Below, one piece after another: positions 55,309 to 64,000 of a DNA stretch of 64,000 nucleotides. The stretch comes from CAVZMI01 sp050011775. GTDB lineage: Bacteria > Bacteroidota > Ignavibacteria > UBA10030 > CAVZMI01. The stretch is taken from assembly GCA_050011775.1 (NCBI GenBank), contig JBEKIL010000012.1, positions 82,014 through 146,013 of the forward strand. Direction: 5' to 3'. How positions within the stretch are numbered: position 1 is the stretch's first letter; each line of letters begins with the position of its first letter. The notes below the pieces were generated by a model. The model was not told the origin of the DNA. It worked only from the letters and a program-made list of their open reading frames with translations, and ran no database searches. The translations under genes were made by a program, and so were the position numbers.

Positions 55309-55329
55309 CGTTGCTACTCCGTTCTATAA

Positions 55330-56742
55330 TTAACCCACCGATCCTTCCATCTCAAGGGCAATGAGGCGATTAAGCTCGACGGCATATTCCATTGGCAGCT
55401 CGCGAACAATAGGCTGGATGAATCCGCTGACAATCAATGCCGTCGATTCTTCCTCGCTCAATCCGCGGCTCTCAAGATAATAGAGCTGTTCCTCTCCCAC
55501 TTTACTAACCGTCGCTTCGTGTCCAATCTGAGCGCTCTGCTCGTCGACTTCGATTGTCGGATATGTGTCACTGCGAGCAGCTTCGTCAAGAAGCAGTGCA
55601 TCGCATTTAACGCTCGACTTGACACCGGCGGCATTCTTATGCACCTTCACGAGTCCGCGATAGCTTGCGCGTCCGGTTCCCTTACTGATCGATTTCGATG
55701 TAATGATTGATGATGTATGCGGGGCAAAGTGAACGGCTTTCCCGCCGGTATCCTGGTGCTGTCCATCTCCCGCGTATGCTAGAGAGAGCACTTCGCCGTG
55801 AGCACCCTTGTCCATCAAATAGATGGCCGGATATTTCATCGTCAGCTTGCTGCCTATGTTGCCGTCGACCCATTCCATTGTTGCATCTTTATACGCGACC
55901 GCCCGTTTTGTAACAAGGTTGTACACATTATCAGACCAATTCTGGATGGTCGTATATCGAACGCGCGCGCCTTCCTTGACAATAATTTCGACAACCGCGC
56001 TGTGCAGTGCATCGACCGCATATGTCGGAGCTGTACAACCCTCGACATAATGGAGGGTACTACCCCTTTCGGCGATGATCATTGTTCGTTCAAACTGGCC
56101 GGCATTTTCAGAATTGATTCTGAAGTAGGCCTGCAGCGGAATATCTACATGAACTCCTTCAGGGACATAGATGAACGATCCGCCGCTCCACACTGCACTG
56201 TTTAAAGCCGCAAATTTATTATCGGCCGGTGGAATGACCGTCCCGAAATATTGACGGACAATATCTGGATATCGTTTAAGCGCCTCATCCGTGCTGCAAA
56301 AGATGACGCCGAGTTTTTCCCATTCACCTTTCAGACTGCTGTATACGCTTTCCGAATCATATTGCGCTTCAACTCCTGCAAGAAATTTCTTTTCGGCTTC
56401 AGGAATGCCCAATCGGTCGAATGTCTTCTTTACTTTCGCCGGCACATCATCCCATGTTCTTCCTTTTCCGTCGGAAGGTTTGATGTAATAATAGATGTTA
56501 TCAAAATCCAATGTCGAGAGATCGCCGCCCCAGCCGGGTAATGGCTTTTTATAAAAGAACTCAAGCGCACGGAGCCTGAATTTAGTCATCCACTCCGGTT
56601 CTTCCTTAAGTTTCGAAATCTCTTCGACAACTTTCCGCGAGAGCCCCTTTTCCATACGAAAAACGAACTCATTGGCGTCGTGGAAACCATATTTTTCTTT
56701 ATAGGCCTCTCTACCGCGAATATCTATAGTTTTCTGATTCAT
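55330..56742 (-). CDS. sufB: Fe-S assembly protein SufB
   Basis: SufB is the main cluster scaffold of SufBC2D. Its 470 residues include SVYSSLKGEW, VKCDALLLDEAARSDTYPT with the conserved Cys, and the GHEATVSKVGEEQLYYLE end. It lies between sufC and sufD. Confidence 0.97.
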   Translation of the reverse strand: MNQKTIDIRGREAYKEKYGFHDANEFVFRMEKGLSRKVVEEISKLKEEPEWMTKFRLRALEFFYKKPLPGWGGDLSTLDFDNIYYYIKPSDGKGRTWDDVPAKVKKTFDRLGIPEAEKKFLAGVEAQYDSESVYSSLKGEWEKLGVIFCSTDEALKRYPDIVRQYFGTVIPPADNKFAALNSAVWSGGSFIYVPEGVHVDIPLQAYFRINSENAGQFERTMIIAERGSTLHYVEGCTAPTYAVDALHSAVVEIIVKEGARVRYTTIQNWSDNVYNLVTKRAVAYKDATMEWVDGNIGSKLTMKYPAIYLMDKGAHGEVLSLAYAGDGQHQDTGGKAVHFAPHTSSIITSKSISKGTGRASYRGLVKVHKNAAGVKSSVKCDALLLDEAARSDTYPTIEVDEQSAQIGHEATVSKVGEEQLYYLESRGLSEEESTALIVSGFIQPIVRELPMEYAVELNRLIALEMEGSVG

Positions 56743-56756
56743 TGTTTTTCTCCTTC

Positions 56757-57563
56757 CTATCCTTGTGCCGGAACGCTTGAGAGCGATCCCTCCTTAACCC
56801 AATCGTATCCTTTTTCTTCGAGTTTCAATGCAAGCTCCGGACCATCAGACATCACAAGTCTTCCATCAACAAGAACGTGTACAAAATGCGGCTTGATATA
56901 ATCCAGCAATCGCTGATAGTGCGTAATGACGAGAACGCCCATCTGGGGTCCGATGAGACTGTTTACACCATTCGCCACAATGCGCAGCGCATCGATATCG
57001 AGTCCGGAATCTGTCTCATCCAGAATCGCCAACTCCGGTTCGAGCATTGCCAGTTGTAATATCTCGGCGCGTTTCTTCTCACCGCCTGAGAATCCTTCGT
57101 TCAGATATCGCGAACTGAACGCAGGATCCATCTCGAGGAGTCTCATTTTTTCATTGATTTTCTTGTTAAACTCTCGTAACGACGTGGCTGCAATTTTACG
57201 ATCGCCGCCGAAATCCTCGCCGGTGCGCCGTTTCCTAAGAGAATTCATTGTAGTCCGCAAGAAATTAAAAAGTGTTACACCGGGTATTTCCTGCGGGTAT
57301 TGAAACGCTAAAAACATCCCCATTACGGCCCGTTCATCGGCCTTCAAGTCGAGAATATTCTGCCCTTTGAAGCTAACCTCGCCTTTTGTCACAGTGTATC
57401 CCGGATGCCCCATCAATGTATTTGCGAGTGTGCTTTTACCGGAACCGTTCGGTCCCATGAGAGCGTGTATTTCACCTTTTTCAATTGAAAGTGAAAGTCC
57501 TTTTAAAATTTCCTTCCCGTCAACCTCTACATGGAGATTTTTTATTTCTAGTGTCTTGGCCAT
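56757..57563 (-). CDS. sufC: Suf ATPase SufC
   Basis: SufC is the ATPase partner of SufB/SufD. Its 268 residues show Walker A GPNGSGKST, signature GFSGGEKKR, Walker B LAILDETDSGLD and the family insertion MGMFLAFQYPQEIPGV. The C-terminus is slightly longer than usual. It is the first gene of the sufCBD block. Confidence 0.97.
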   Translation of the reverse strand: MAKTLEIKNLHVEVDGKEILKGLSLSIEKGEIHALMGPNGSGKSTLANTLMGHPGYTVTKGEVSFKGQNILDLKADERAVMGMFLAFQYPQEIPGVTLFNFLRTTMNSLRKRRTGEDFGGDRKIAATSLREFNKKINEKMRLLEMDPAFSSRYLNEGFSGGEKKRAEILQLAMLEPELAILDETDSGLDIDALRIVANGVNSLIGPQMGVLVITHYQRLLDYIKPHFVHVLVDGRLVMSDGPELALKLEEKGYDWVKEGSLSSVPAQG

Positions 57564-57612
57564 ACTTTTTTTGTCTTCCTCTTCTGAATATAATTGAACG
57601 CATTTCCAGTAA

Positions 57613-57948
57613 TTACACTACCGAATGCGGCGTCATTGATTGTATTTTCCCAGAAGGCGGTTTTTTCGTAACCGGTTTTACCTGGAAATCGGGATAATTC
57701 AGCCACAATGTTTGATGATCAAGTTTATGCACTCTTTTAAGCTTGTCAAGATGATCTAAAAATCCGCGGGCAACTTCTTCCGCATCACGATTCCTAAGTT
57801 TGCGATGTTTCTTCTAAAAATATAAGATAAGACCGAATTGAACATCACGCAAAAAAATATTCGGACAGTGATATAACGGATATCGTGATTTCAAGAAGTA
57901 TAAAACCTCGATCTGATTATTGATGACATATTCTAATAGCTCTTTCAT
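57613..57948 (-). pseudogene. small gene in the suf operon interrupted by an in-frame TAG
   Basis: One frame runs from ATG 57948 (overlapping the iscS stop as ATGA) to TAA 57613, 111 codons, with a single amber stop at 57816-57814 (codon 45). The first half starts MKELLEYVINNQIEVLYFLK and the second half contains DAEEVARGFLDHLDKL. Codon pattern and composition are continuous across the stop, so it is a recent disruption, a sequencing error or readthrough. Family not recognised. Confidence 0.6.
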
Positions 57949-59147
57949 AGAAGTACTTGCGTCGATGCGTTTTTTTTCTGTGGATGACTACGTGATTGTC
58001 GTAATCGTACTACTTCCTCGGATATTCTCTTGATTCCATAAGTTACCTCTTCTTCGGTGGTGAAGCGGCCGAGACCGATACGGATGGATGATTTGATTTC
58101 ACCCTCTTCCAATCCGAGAGCCCGAAGTACATAAGACGGTTCGGGATTTGAGCTGCTGCATGCAGATCCCGATGAAAATGCAATATCTTTAAGTTCCATC
58201 ATAAGCGTATCGGCAGAGATGCCTGCAATCGTGACGTTGACGTTATTTGGTAGGCGCTGCTGCAAGTGTCCATTTAATCGAATCTCTTCGATCCTTTCTA
58301 GCAATCCCGAGATGAAGCGGTCGCGCATATGAGTGAGTCTGTCACTATCAGAATATAGCTCTTCCCTTGCTATCGCCGCTGCTTTTCCGAAACCTACAAT
58401 TGCGGGGACGTTCAGTGTCCCCGAACGGAATCCTCCTTCATGACCGCCGCCATGAATTTGAGGAATGAGAACAAAACGCGGATACCGGCGATGGATATAG
58501 AGTGCTCCGATCCCTTTCGGTCCGTACATTTTATGGGCACTGAGCGATAGAAGATCTATATGCATTCCTTTCACATCGATAGGGAGATATGCAGCTGCCT
58601 GCACTGCATCGGTATGGAATAGAATTCCCCGTGATACACAAAGACTTCCGATTTGTGCAACTGATGCAATCGTGCCGATTTCATTATTTGCCATCATGAT
58701 GGATATGAGGATAGTCTTCGGAGTGATTACCTCTTCGATTTTTTTTATATGGACAAATCCGTCACGATCGACCGGAACAACCTTAACAATAAAACCCTTC
58801 CTTTCCAGGAAATGGCAGGTATCCAGAACGGATCTATGTTCGGTGGCAGCAATAATGATATGACCGCCGCTTTCGTGATGTGCCTCAGCGACACCTTTGA
58901 GAGCGAGATTATTCGACTCGGTCGCACCGCTAGTAAAAGTAATTTCTTCAGGTGAAGCATTTATCAAAGCGGAAATTTCTTTTCGTGCAACGTTTACTGC
59001 CGCTTCAGCGTCCCATCCATATGCATGGGTATGACTTGCCGCGTTTCCAAACTTCTCTCTGAAATACGGCACCATGGCATCGAAGACACGTTCATCCATC
59101 GGCGTTGTCGCATGGTTGTCGAAATATACAGGGAGTCTCATCGTCAT
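57945..59147 (-). CDS. cysteine desulfurase, IscS/NifS type
   Basis: The ~400 residues form a group I PLP cysteine desulfurase: YFDNHATTPMDERV, the PLP lysine in SLSAHKMYGPKG, and the catalytic Cys in SSGSACSSSNPEPS. It directly follows the Rrf2-type regulator gene and precedes the amber-interrupted gene and sufC. A second desulfurase alongside sufS suggests supply of sulfur to additional pathways. The exact start is uncertain (GTG 59150, ATG 59147 or ATG 59141). Confidence 0.93.
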   Translation of the reverse strand: MTMRLPVYFDNHATTPMDERVFDAMVPYFREKFGNAASHTHAYGWDAEAAVNVARKEISALINASPEEITFTSGATESNNLALKGVAEAHHESGGHIIIAATEHRSVLDTCHFLERKGFIVKVVPVDRDGFVHIKKIEEVITPKTILISIMMANNEIGTIASVAQIGSLCVSRGILFHTDAVQAAAYLPIDVKGMHIDLLSLSAHKMYGPKGIGALYIHRRYPRFVLIPQIHGGGHEGGFRSGTLNVPAIVGFGKAAAIAREELYSDSDRLTHMRDRFISGLLERIEEIRLNGHLQQRLPNNVNVTIAGISADTLMMELKDIAFSSGSACSSSNPEPSYVLRALGLEEGEIKSSIRIGLGRFTTEEEVTYGIKRISEEVVRLRQSRSHPQKKNASTQVLL

Positions 59148-59150
59148 CAC

Positions 59151-59558
59151 TCAGATAATTTCTGAAAGCGTCATTTTTTCGAATACTTCATTTATATTAT
59201 GTTGGATCTTTCCAAGCGGATTTTTAATTGTACAACTCTCGAAAATCTCGCATTTTCCCGCCTTGTCCGAAATACATTGAGCGATGGCCGGCGAGAATCC
59301 TTCAATCGCATTGATGATCGAGGAAATCGAAATTGAACTGGCATTTCCGGCAAGAGTGTAACCTCCGTGTACGCCCTGGTACGAAGATATCAATCTCTCT
59401 TTTGCGAGCTTCTGCAAAACCTTGGCAAGCAACTCGTACGAAATATCATATGTGTCGGCAATCTCCTTCGCGGTCGTAACCGTCCCGTGCATATGCTGAG
59501 CTGCGATATGACGGATTGCAATAATTCCATACTCAACTTTTTTGGATAAGCGTAGCAT
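59151..59558 (-). CDS. Rrf2 family transcriptional regulator (IscR-like)
   Basis: The 135 residues have an N-terminal winged HTH (EYGIIAIRHIAAQHMHG to KVLQKLAKERLI) and a C-terminal cysteine cluster with C-x7-C-x5-C spacing (CISDKAGKCEIFESC). This is likely an Fe-S sensing set like that of IscR. It heads the Fe-S operon on the minus strand. A candidate palindromic operator lies upstream. Confidence 0.92.
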   Translation of the reverse strand: MLRLSKKVEYGIIAIRHIAAQHMHGTVTTAKEIADTYDISYELLAKVLQKLAKERLISSYQGVHGGYTLAGNASSISISSIINAIEGFSPAIAQCISDKAGKCEIFESCTIKNPLGKIQHNINEVFEKMTLSEII

Positions 59559-59602
59559 AATGAATCTCCGACCATTACAGTCCTATTTTATCCCAAAAAA
59601 AA

Positions 59603-59618
59603 TGACTTCTATCAGTCA
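59603..59618. promoter_or_regulatory. Possible Rrf2 operator
   Basis: TGACT-TCTATC-AGTCA is a perfect 5-bp dyad spaced by six bases in the region shared by rrf2 and the divergent ABC genes. It lies 45 bases ahead of the rrf2 start. The GACT/AGTC words recall type 1 IscR sites, although the spacing is one base longer. Confidence 0.45.
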
Positions 59619-59702
59619 CCTTATACAACGAATTGTCCTTTTTTTAGGTTCCTTTTAAACACAAAATCTTCAATTTATTGCTTAAAAATAATAGGATTCT
59701 AC

Positions 59703-59731
59703 TTGAAAGTCAAGGAAAAACTCGGTATACT
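59703..59731 (+). promoter_or_regulatory. sigma70-type promoter of the ABC transporter operon
   Basis: TTGAAA at 59703-59708 and TATACT at 59726-59731 are spaced by 17 bases, ending 25 bases ahead of the ATG of the first ABC gene. Confidence 0.65.
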
Positions 59732-59756
59732 TTCCACCACTTAGTATAGGATCAGG

Positions 59757-60692
59757 ATGTCAGTTATTGTCACAGAAGGCCTTTCGAAGACCTACCATAG
59801 TGGCCTTTTCGGAAGACAGCATATACACGCTCTCGAACCCACAAGTATTTCCATTGAAAAGGGAGAAATTTTTGGACTTCTTGGCCCAAATGGAGCCGGG
59901 AAAACCACCTTTATCAAGCTTCTTCTCGGTATTATTTTCCCTTCTTCGGGAAGCGCCACGCTGCTCGACCGTCCGATTTCCGATTATACCATAAAAGAAA
60001 AAATCGGGTATCTCCCCGAAAACCATCGTTATCCGGCATACCTTACCGGAGAGCAGGTACTCTCTTTTTTCGGCAAATTAAGTGGATTGAATAAAAGTGA
60101 ACTCGGACCGCGAATTAATGAATTATTGAAAATTGTCGATATAACACAGTGGAGCAGGACGAAGATAAAAAAATATTCGAAAGGAATGCTTCAACGAATC
60201 GGTCTCGCTCAGGCCTTGCTGAATGACCCCGAAATCGTCTTTCTCGACGAACCGACGGATGGTGTCGATCCGATCGGCCGAAAAGAAATTCGTGATGTCC
60301 TGCGCCGAATCCGTGATAACGGGAAGACAGTTTTTTTAAACTCCCATCTCCTATCGGAAGTTGAGCTGATTTCCGACAGAGTAGGAATATTAAATAAAGG
60401 CGTCCTCATCAAGACCGGATCGATATACGATCTGACGCAGAATCCTGAAGAATATATCATTAAAACCAGTACACCGATTTCTTTTGAAATTGAAATAGAA
60501 TTAAGTTCGAATTCTCTCATACTGACGGAGCGGGATCACGAGATCTTTCTACAGGCCGGAGATGCCGAGCATCTCAACAAGGCCATTGATATTCTCAGGA
60601 GACACGGCGTGCAGATTGAATCGATTATCCCTCACAGGACAACTCTCGAAGAGTCGTTTATTTCACTTATCAAATCAGAGTTGCCTCAATGA
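59757..60692 (+). CDS. ABC transporter ATP-binding protein
   Basis: The 311 residues include Walker A GPNGAGKTT, a Q-loop-like IGYLPENHRYP, signature YSKGMLQRIG, Walker B IVFLDEPTDGVDP and H-loop LNSHL. A C-terminal extension follows. It is like the gliding/drug-export or NatA-type ATPases and pairs with the overlapping permease. Its substrate is unknown. Confidence 0.92.
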   Translation: MSVIVTEGLSKTYHSGLFGRQHIHALEPTSISIEKGEIFGLLGPNGAGKTTFIKLLLGIIFPSSGSATLLDRPISDYTIKEKIGYLPENHRYPAYLTGEQVLSFFGKLSGLNKSELGPRINELLKIVDITQWSRTKIKKYSKGMLQRIGLAQALLNDPEIVFLDEPTDGVDPIGRKEIRDVLRRIRDNGKTVFLNSHLLSEVELISDRVGILNKGVLIKTGSIYDLTQNPEEYIIKTSTPISFEIEIELSSNSLILTERDHEIFLQAGDAEHLNKAIDILRRHGVQIESIIPHRTTLEESFISLIKSELPQ

Positions 60693-61507
60693 AAATTTCT
60701 GCAATAATTATCGATACGTTACGTCAGACGATCTCAAAGGGAACGCTGCTCTTTTATTTTGGTATGTCCACCATTACCATCCTTGTATTGTCTTTTATCT
60801 TCCAGAGTGTAACGGTTGATGGGACTGCGACATTCTCACTTTTCGGAAATGCCATACCAAAAGAAATAGCCCCGAAGTATCTTGCATGGTTTCAGACCGG
60901 CCTTATTTCTGCAGGATTTATCGGGCTTTTACTATTCGGTGTTATTGCGACTGCAGGAGTACTTCCGGATACGATGACCCGCGGTACGATTGATCTTTAT
61001 CTTTCGAAGCCGATAGGCCGTCCATTCATTCTCCTCGGAAAATATCTTGGAGCACTTGCCGCCATTGCTCTAAACGTACTCTATGCCGTCGGTGGTCTCT
61101 GGATAATGTTTGGGATGAAGACGGGAATATGGAGCGCTCCATTCCTGTATACATTTGTAATGCTTACATTCAGTTATGCAGTAATCTATTGCTATATTAT
61201 ATTACTCGCAATTCTTTTCCACAGTTCCGGTTTAGTGATAATGCTGTCATTCATCTATATTTTTATTTTCGATAATATTTTATATCATCGTCAGGGATTG
61301 CTCTATGGATTCATCGAGAATAGCTATGCACAAAAAGTTATCGACGGTTTATATTATGCATTACCGCAAATCAGCGATCTTCAGTCAAATACGATGCGAC
61401 TTATTTCCGGCGGATCAATGACGCCCGGACCGGTTTATTATTCAACTGCATCAGGAATTGCAGCTCTCATTATTGCAATCATCATTTTTAACAGGAAAGA
61501 TTTTTAA
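60689..61507 (+). CDS. ABC transporter permease
   Basis: The 272 residues have about six transmembrane helices with a TMTRGTIDLYLSKPIGR segment typical of ABC-2-type permeases. Its ATG overlaps the ATPase stop by four bases. It is probably an exporter. Confidence 0.88.
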   Translation: MKISAIIIDTLRQTISKGTLLFYFGMSTITILVLSFIFQSVTVDGTATFSLFGNAIPKEIAPKYLAWFQTGLISAGFIGLLLFGVIATAGVLPDTMTRGTIDLYLSKPIGRPFILLGKYLGALAAIALNVLYAVGGLWIMFGMKTGIWSAPFLYTFVMLTFSYAVIYCYIILLAILFHSSGLVIMLSFIYIFIFDNILYHRQGLLYGFIENSYAQKVIDGLYYALPQISDLQSNTMRLISGGSMTPGPVYYSTASGIAALIIAIIIFNRKDF

Positions 61508-61511
61508 TATT

Positions 61512-62450
61512 ATGTCAGAAGCAAAGCTCAAAATAGAAGATATTGTCGGCGAGTCGTCGTTTAAAACGAGTGACACGGGACGAATAAACAAGGTTGCGGT
61601 TGTCGGGCTTGGTATCATGGGACGTGGAATTGCACAGACAATTTCTGCTGCCGGCATCGATGTCATTGCACTAGAAATCAGCAAAGAAAGGCTCGCAGAA
61701 ACGCTTGAAACCCTCGGCATCGACCTCGACAGAGAAATCCAGCGCTGGGCGATGACGAAAGCCGATAAAAAATCGCTCCTCTCCCGCATTAATGGAACAA
61801 TTTCACCAGATGAGATCCGCGATTGCGGATTGTTGATCGAAGCGGTCGACGAAAACTTCGAATCCAAGAAAAAAGTTTTTCAGATGTTCGATCAATTCTG
61901 CAAACCTGCCGCAATCCTCGTATCAAATACATCAACGCTCAACCTTTCAAAAATTGCTGCAGTTACGACAAGGCAAGAAAAAGTGATCGGCATGCACTTC
62001 CTCAATCCCGTCCCGAAAACACCGGTGGTCGAGCTCGTCCGTGGAACAAAAACGTCTAACGATACCTTCCAGCTGGTAAAAGGCTTCGCAGAACGACTGG
62101 GAAAAGTGGTTATCGAAGTATTTGATTATCCGGGGTTTGTGACGACGCGAATCATTATTCCGATGTTAAACGAGGCGATGAACGTCCTGATGCAGGGAGT
62201 TTCGACAGCCGAAGGAATCGAACAGGCGATGAAGCTCGGATACAATCTTCCAATGGGTCCGCTTGAAATGGCAGATACGATGGGACTTGACGAAGTTCTG
62301 GCATGGATGGAGACACTGTTCAATGAGCTCGGGGAATCGAAGTACCGCCCTTCTCCCTTCCTCCAACAGCTCGTCCGTGAAGGTAAGCTCGGGAAAAAAA
62401 ATGGCAAGGGGTTTTTTGCGTACGATAATAACGGAAAACGAATTCATTAA
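61512..62450 (+). CDS. 3-hydroxyacyl-CoA dehydrogenase (3-hydroxybutyryl-CoA type)
   Basis: The 312 residues show NAD-binding GLGIMGRGIAQT, the HFLNPVP catalytic His segment, and DYPGFVTTRIIIPMLNEAMN. The length fits short-form 3-hydroxybutyryl-CoA dehydrogenase, without the enoyl-CoA hydratase domain. ATG 61512 is used; the earlier ATG overlaps the permease. It carries a 30-residue N-terminal leader before the Rossmann fold. Its partner could be the adjacent acetate kinase in acid metabolism. Confidence 0.92.
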   Translation: MSEAKLKIEDIVGESSFKTSDTGRINKVAVVGLGIMGRGIAQTISAAGIDVIALEISKERLAETLETLGIDLDREIQRWAMTKADKKSLLSRINGTISPDEIRDCGLLIEAVDENFESKKKVFQMFDQFCKPAAILVSNTSTLNLSKIAAVTTRQEKVIGMHFLNPVPKTPVVELVRGTKTSNDTFQLVKGFAERLGKVVIEVFDYPGFVTTRIIIPMLNEAMNVLMQGVSTAEGIEQAMKLGYNLPMGPLEMADTMGLDEVLAWMETLFNELGESKYRPSPFLQQLVREGKLGKKNGKGFFAYDNNGKRIH

Positions 62451-62473
62451 TTTTTTTTCGATAGAAAGCAGTC

Positions 62474-63682
62474 ATGAAAATTCTTGTCCTGAACAGCGGG
62501 AGCTCATCCGTCAAATATCAATTCATAGAAACCGATAGTAGGACTGTTCTTACCAAGGGAATTGTCGATCGCATTGGTATGGATGGTGCGCTTCTAACGA
62601 ACAAACGGTCTGACGGCGATGAAATAAAAATTACCGGAGGTATTCTCGATCATACAATAGCAATCGAATATATTCTCGCCGTTCTTTTGAACAAACAGCA
62701 CGGCGTAATCAGGGAAAAATCCGAGATTCACGCCATCGGTCACCGGGTTGTCCACGGCGGTGAAACTTTCACACAGTCCATGCTCATTACGCCGGATGTC
62801 CTGAAAGGAATTCAGGATAATATCGAATTGGCTCCGCTCCATAACCCGCACAACCTTCGCGGTATTCAAGCCTGTATGATCCATCTGCCAACGACTCCGC
62901 AGATCGCCGTATTTGATACCGCCTTCCACCAGCAGATGCCTCCGAAGGCATATGTGTATGGAATTCCTTATTCTCTCTATCGTGAATACAAAATAAGGCG
63001 ATATGGATTTCACGGTACATCGCATCGATATGTCTCGCAGCGCGCGGCGGAGCTGCTGCAGAAATCCATCAAGGAATTGAAAACAGTCACTTGCCACCTT
63101 GGCAACGGATGCAGTATGGCGGCTGTCGACGGCGGCGTGTCGATTGATACAACGATGGGCTTTACTCCGCTCGAAGGACTTCTGATGGGCACCCGTACCG
63201 GCGATCTGGATTCATGGATCATCCTGTATGTCATGGCGAAGGAAGGCCTTTCAATTTCCGATGCGAATACACTGTTGAATAAACACAGCGGATTGTTAGG
63301 TATTTCCGGTGTGAGCAGCGACATGCGCGAAATCCAATCTGAAATGGCGGAAAACAAGAGGGCAAAGCTTGCATTCGATATTTTTGCTTACAGGGTGACA
63401 AAATACATCGGCGCATATGCTGTCGCCATGGGCGGATTAGATGCAATTGTGTTCACCGGAGGAATCGGGGAGAACTCATCCGAAATACGGACTGCGTCAC
63501 TCAAGGGACTCGAATTTCTCGGCATTACCGTTGATCAGACGGCTAATATGTCCGCGGCAAAGGAAAAAATCATCACAACGCCCGATTCGCGTGTTACCGC
63601 CCTTGTGATTCCCACAAATGAAGAGCTTGTGATTGCACTCGATACGCATGAGATCGTTATGAAGGGAAATCATTCAAAGTGA
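62474..63682 (+). CDS. ackA: acetate kinase
   Basis: AckA makes ATP from acetyl phosphate (and the reverse). The 402 residues have LNSGSSSVKYQ, VFDTAFHQQMP, GFHGTSHRYVS, CHLGNGCSMAAVDGG and FTGGIGENSSEIR. No pta gene is seen nearby. It is 23 bases downstream of the dehydrogenase gene. Confidence 0.96.
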   Translation: MKILVLNSGSSSVKYQFIETDSRTVLTKGIVDRIGMDGALLTNKRSDGDEIKITGGILDHTIAIEYILAVLLNKQHGVIREKSEIHAIGHRVVHGGETFTQSMLITPDVLKGIQDNIELAPLHNPHNLRGIQACMIHLPTTPQIAVFDTAFHQQMPPKAYVYGIPYSLYREYKIRRYGFHGTSHRYVSQRAAELLQKSIKELKTVTCHLGNGCSMAAVDGGVSIDTTMGFTPLEGLLMGTRTGDLDSWIILYVMAKEGLSISDANTLLNKHSGLLGISGVSSDMREIQSEMAENKRAKLAFDIFAYRVTKYIGAYAVAMGGLDAIVFTGGIGENSSEIRTASLKGLEFLGITVDQTANMSAAKEKIITTPDSRVTALVIPTNEELVIALDTHEIVMKGNHSK

Positions 63683-64000
63683 TTAGTTTCTCACATGACT
63701 ATTTAAAATAATTTAAGAAACGCTGAAAATCCCCACTAAATATAATTTTTGAAGCACTTTGATTCTGAATTGTCAAATGCGGCTATCTTGATCAGTCATT
63801 GCCTTTTTTAATATTAAATAAATCCTTGACGACAAAATCGCTGGTGAGCCCGCTTCGCCGAGCGAAGCGAGGCGAGCGGCGGGAAGAAGCGAGGCCGCGT
63901 GTTGGCGCAATTTCGTGCGTTTCGATCGAGGCTTATAAAAAGATATTCATCACATTATCCTTGAATAATTAGGCCGAGATCGACGGACTCGCGGCTGTCA
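63683..64000. other. Non-coding end of the window with a GC-rich palindrome
   Basis: No gene is seen in the last 318 bases. The notable feature is a GC-rich palindrome at 63849-63883, with GCTTCGC and GCGAAGC arms and the CCCGCT..AGCGAGGCGAGC pattern of the tRNA-repeat inserts. Another GC-rich stretch with CGAGGCCGCG follows to about 63902. Confidence 0.5.
63849..63883 (+). repeat. Third copy of the GC-rich palindromic element
   Basis: CCCGCTTCGCCGAGC is followed directly by GAAGCGAGGCGAGC and GGCGGG. It shares the AGCGAGGCGAGC word with the inserts at 33012-33059 and 46351-46397, but lacks the tRNA-derived flanks. Confidence 0.6.

Noticed and set aside
57814..57816. Recoding of TAG as selenocysteine or pyrrolysine
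   Set aside because: Selenocysteine uses TGA, and there is no sign of a pyrrolysine system here; loss by mutation or sequencing error is simpler.

Overview
The window looks like a chromosomal segment from a member of the Bacteroidota/FCB group, most likely near the Ignavibacteria/Chlorobi branch. Supporting features are a type IX secretion (T9SS) C-terminal sorting domain, a bacillithiol-type deacetylase (BshB1), a BamD-like lipoprotein, a very large Rhs/YD-repeat protein of the FCB type, and a long SUF operon carrying a Rieske ferredoxin. Three intergenic regions carry good sigma70-type -35/-10 pairs with 17-bp spacers, which is unlike the divergent promoters of classical Bacteroidetes. The lineage call is an inference from gene content; no rRNA gene is present.

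Layout. 0-6 kb: FadL-like porin, purL, dapF (opposite strand), ssrA (tmRNA) and bshB1. 6-15.6 kb, all minus strand: a tightly packed run of a hypothetical exported protein, CapA-like protein, bamD, thioesterase, FG-GAP secreted protein, a T9SS-exported metalloprotease, and ccmABCDE for cytochrome c maturation. CcmE is the CxxxY variant. 15.8-23.3 kb: a large multi-PAS/GAF histidine kinase with two overlapping response regulators and three TPM-domain proteins plus LemA. 23.3-32.9 kb: housekeeping genes apt, glnA with an Lrp/AsnC regulator, rpe, a PASTA protein, a nucleoside salvage trio (tdk, nupC-type transporter, purine nucleoside phosphorylase), der and a response regulator.

33.0-46.5 kb is the accessory region. 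It holds a 2638-residue Rhs-like shell protein with a Ycf48-like propeller embedded in it, an orphan Rhs C-terminal cassette carrying a probable NlpC/P60- or CHAP-like cysteine amidase, a secreted propeller-like protein, two paralogous lipoproteins, an Rhs remnant and a HEAT-like lipoprotein. All are on the minus strand. The segment is bracketed by two direct repeats of the 3' end of tRNA-Pro(CGG). Each repeat is split inside the T-arm by the same GC-rich palindromic element, and the intact tRNA gene lies just outside. This looks like an Rhs toxin-diversification island with tRNA-derived boundaries.

46.6-51.4 kb: miaA, pcm, cdaA, folP, a 33-residue basic protein, a Lon N-terminal-domain protein and a superoxide dismutase. 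51.5-59.6 kb: one Fe-S assembly operon, rrf2-iscS-(amber-interrupted small gene)-sufCBD-Rieske-sufS-sufU-sufT, with a palindrome upstream of rrf2 that could be its operator. 59.7-63.7 kb, plus strand: an ABC exporter pair, a 3-hydroxyacyl-CoA dehydrogenase and acetate kinase. The window ends in non-coding sequence with another copy of the GC-rich palindrome.
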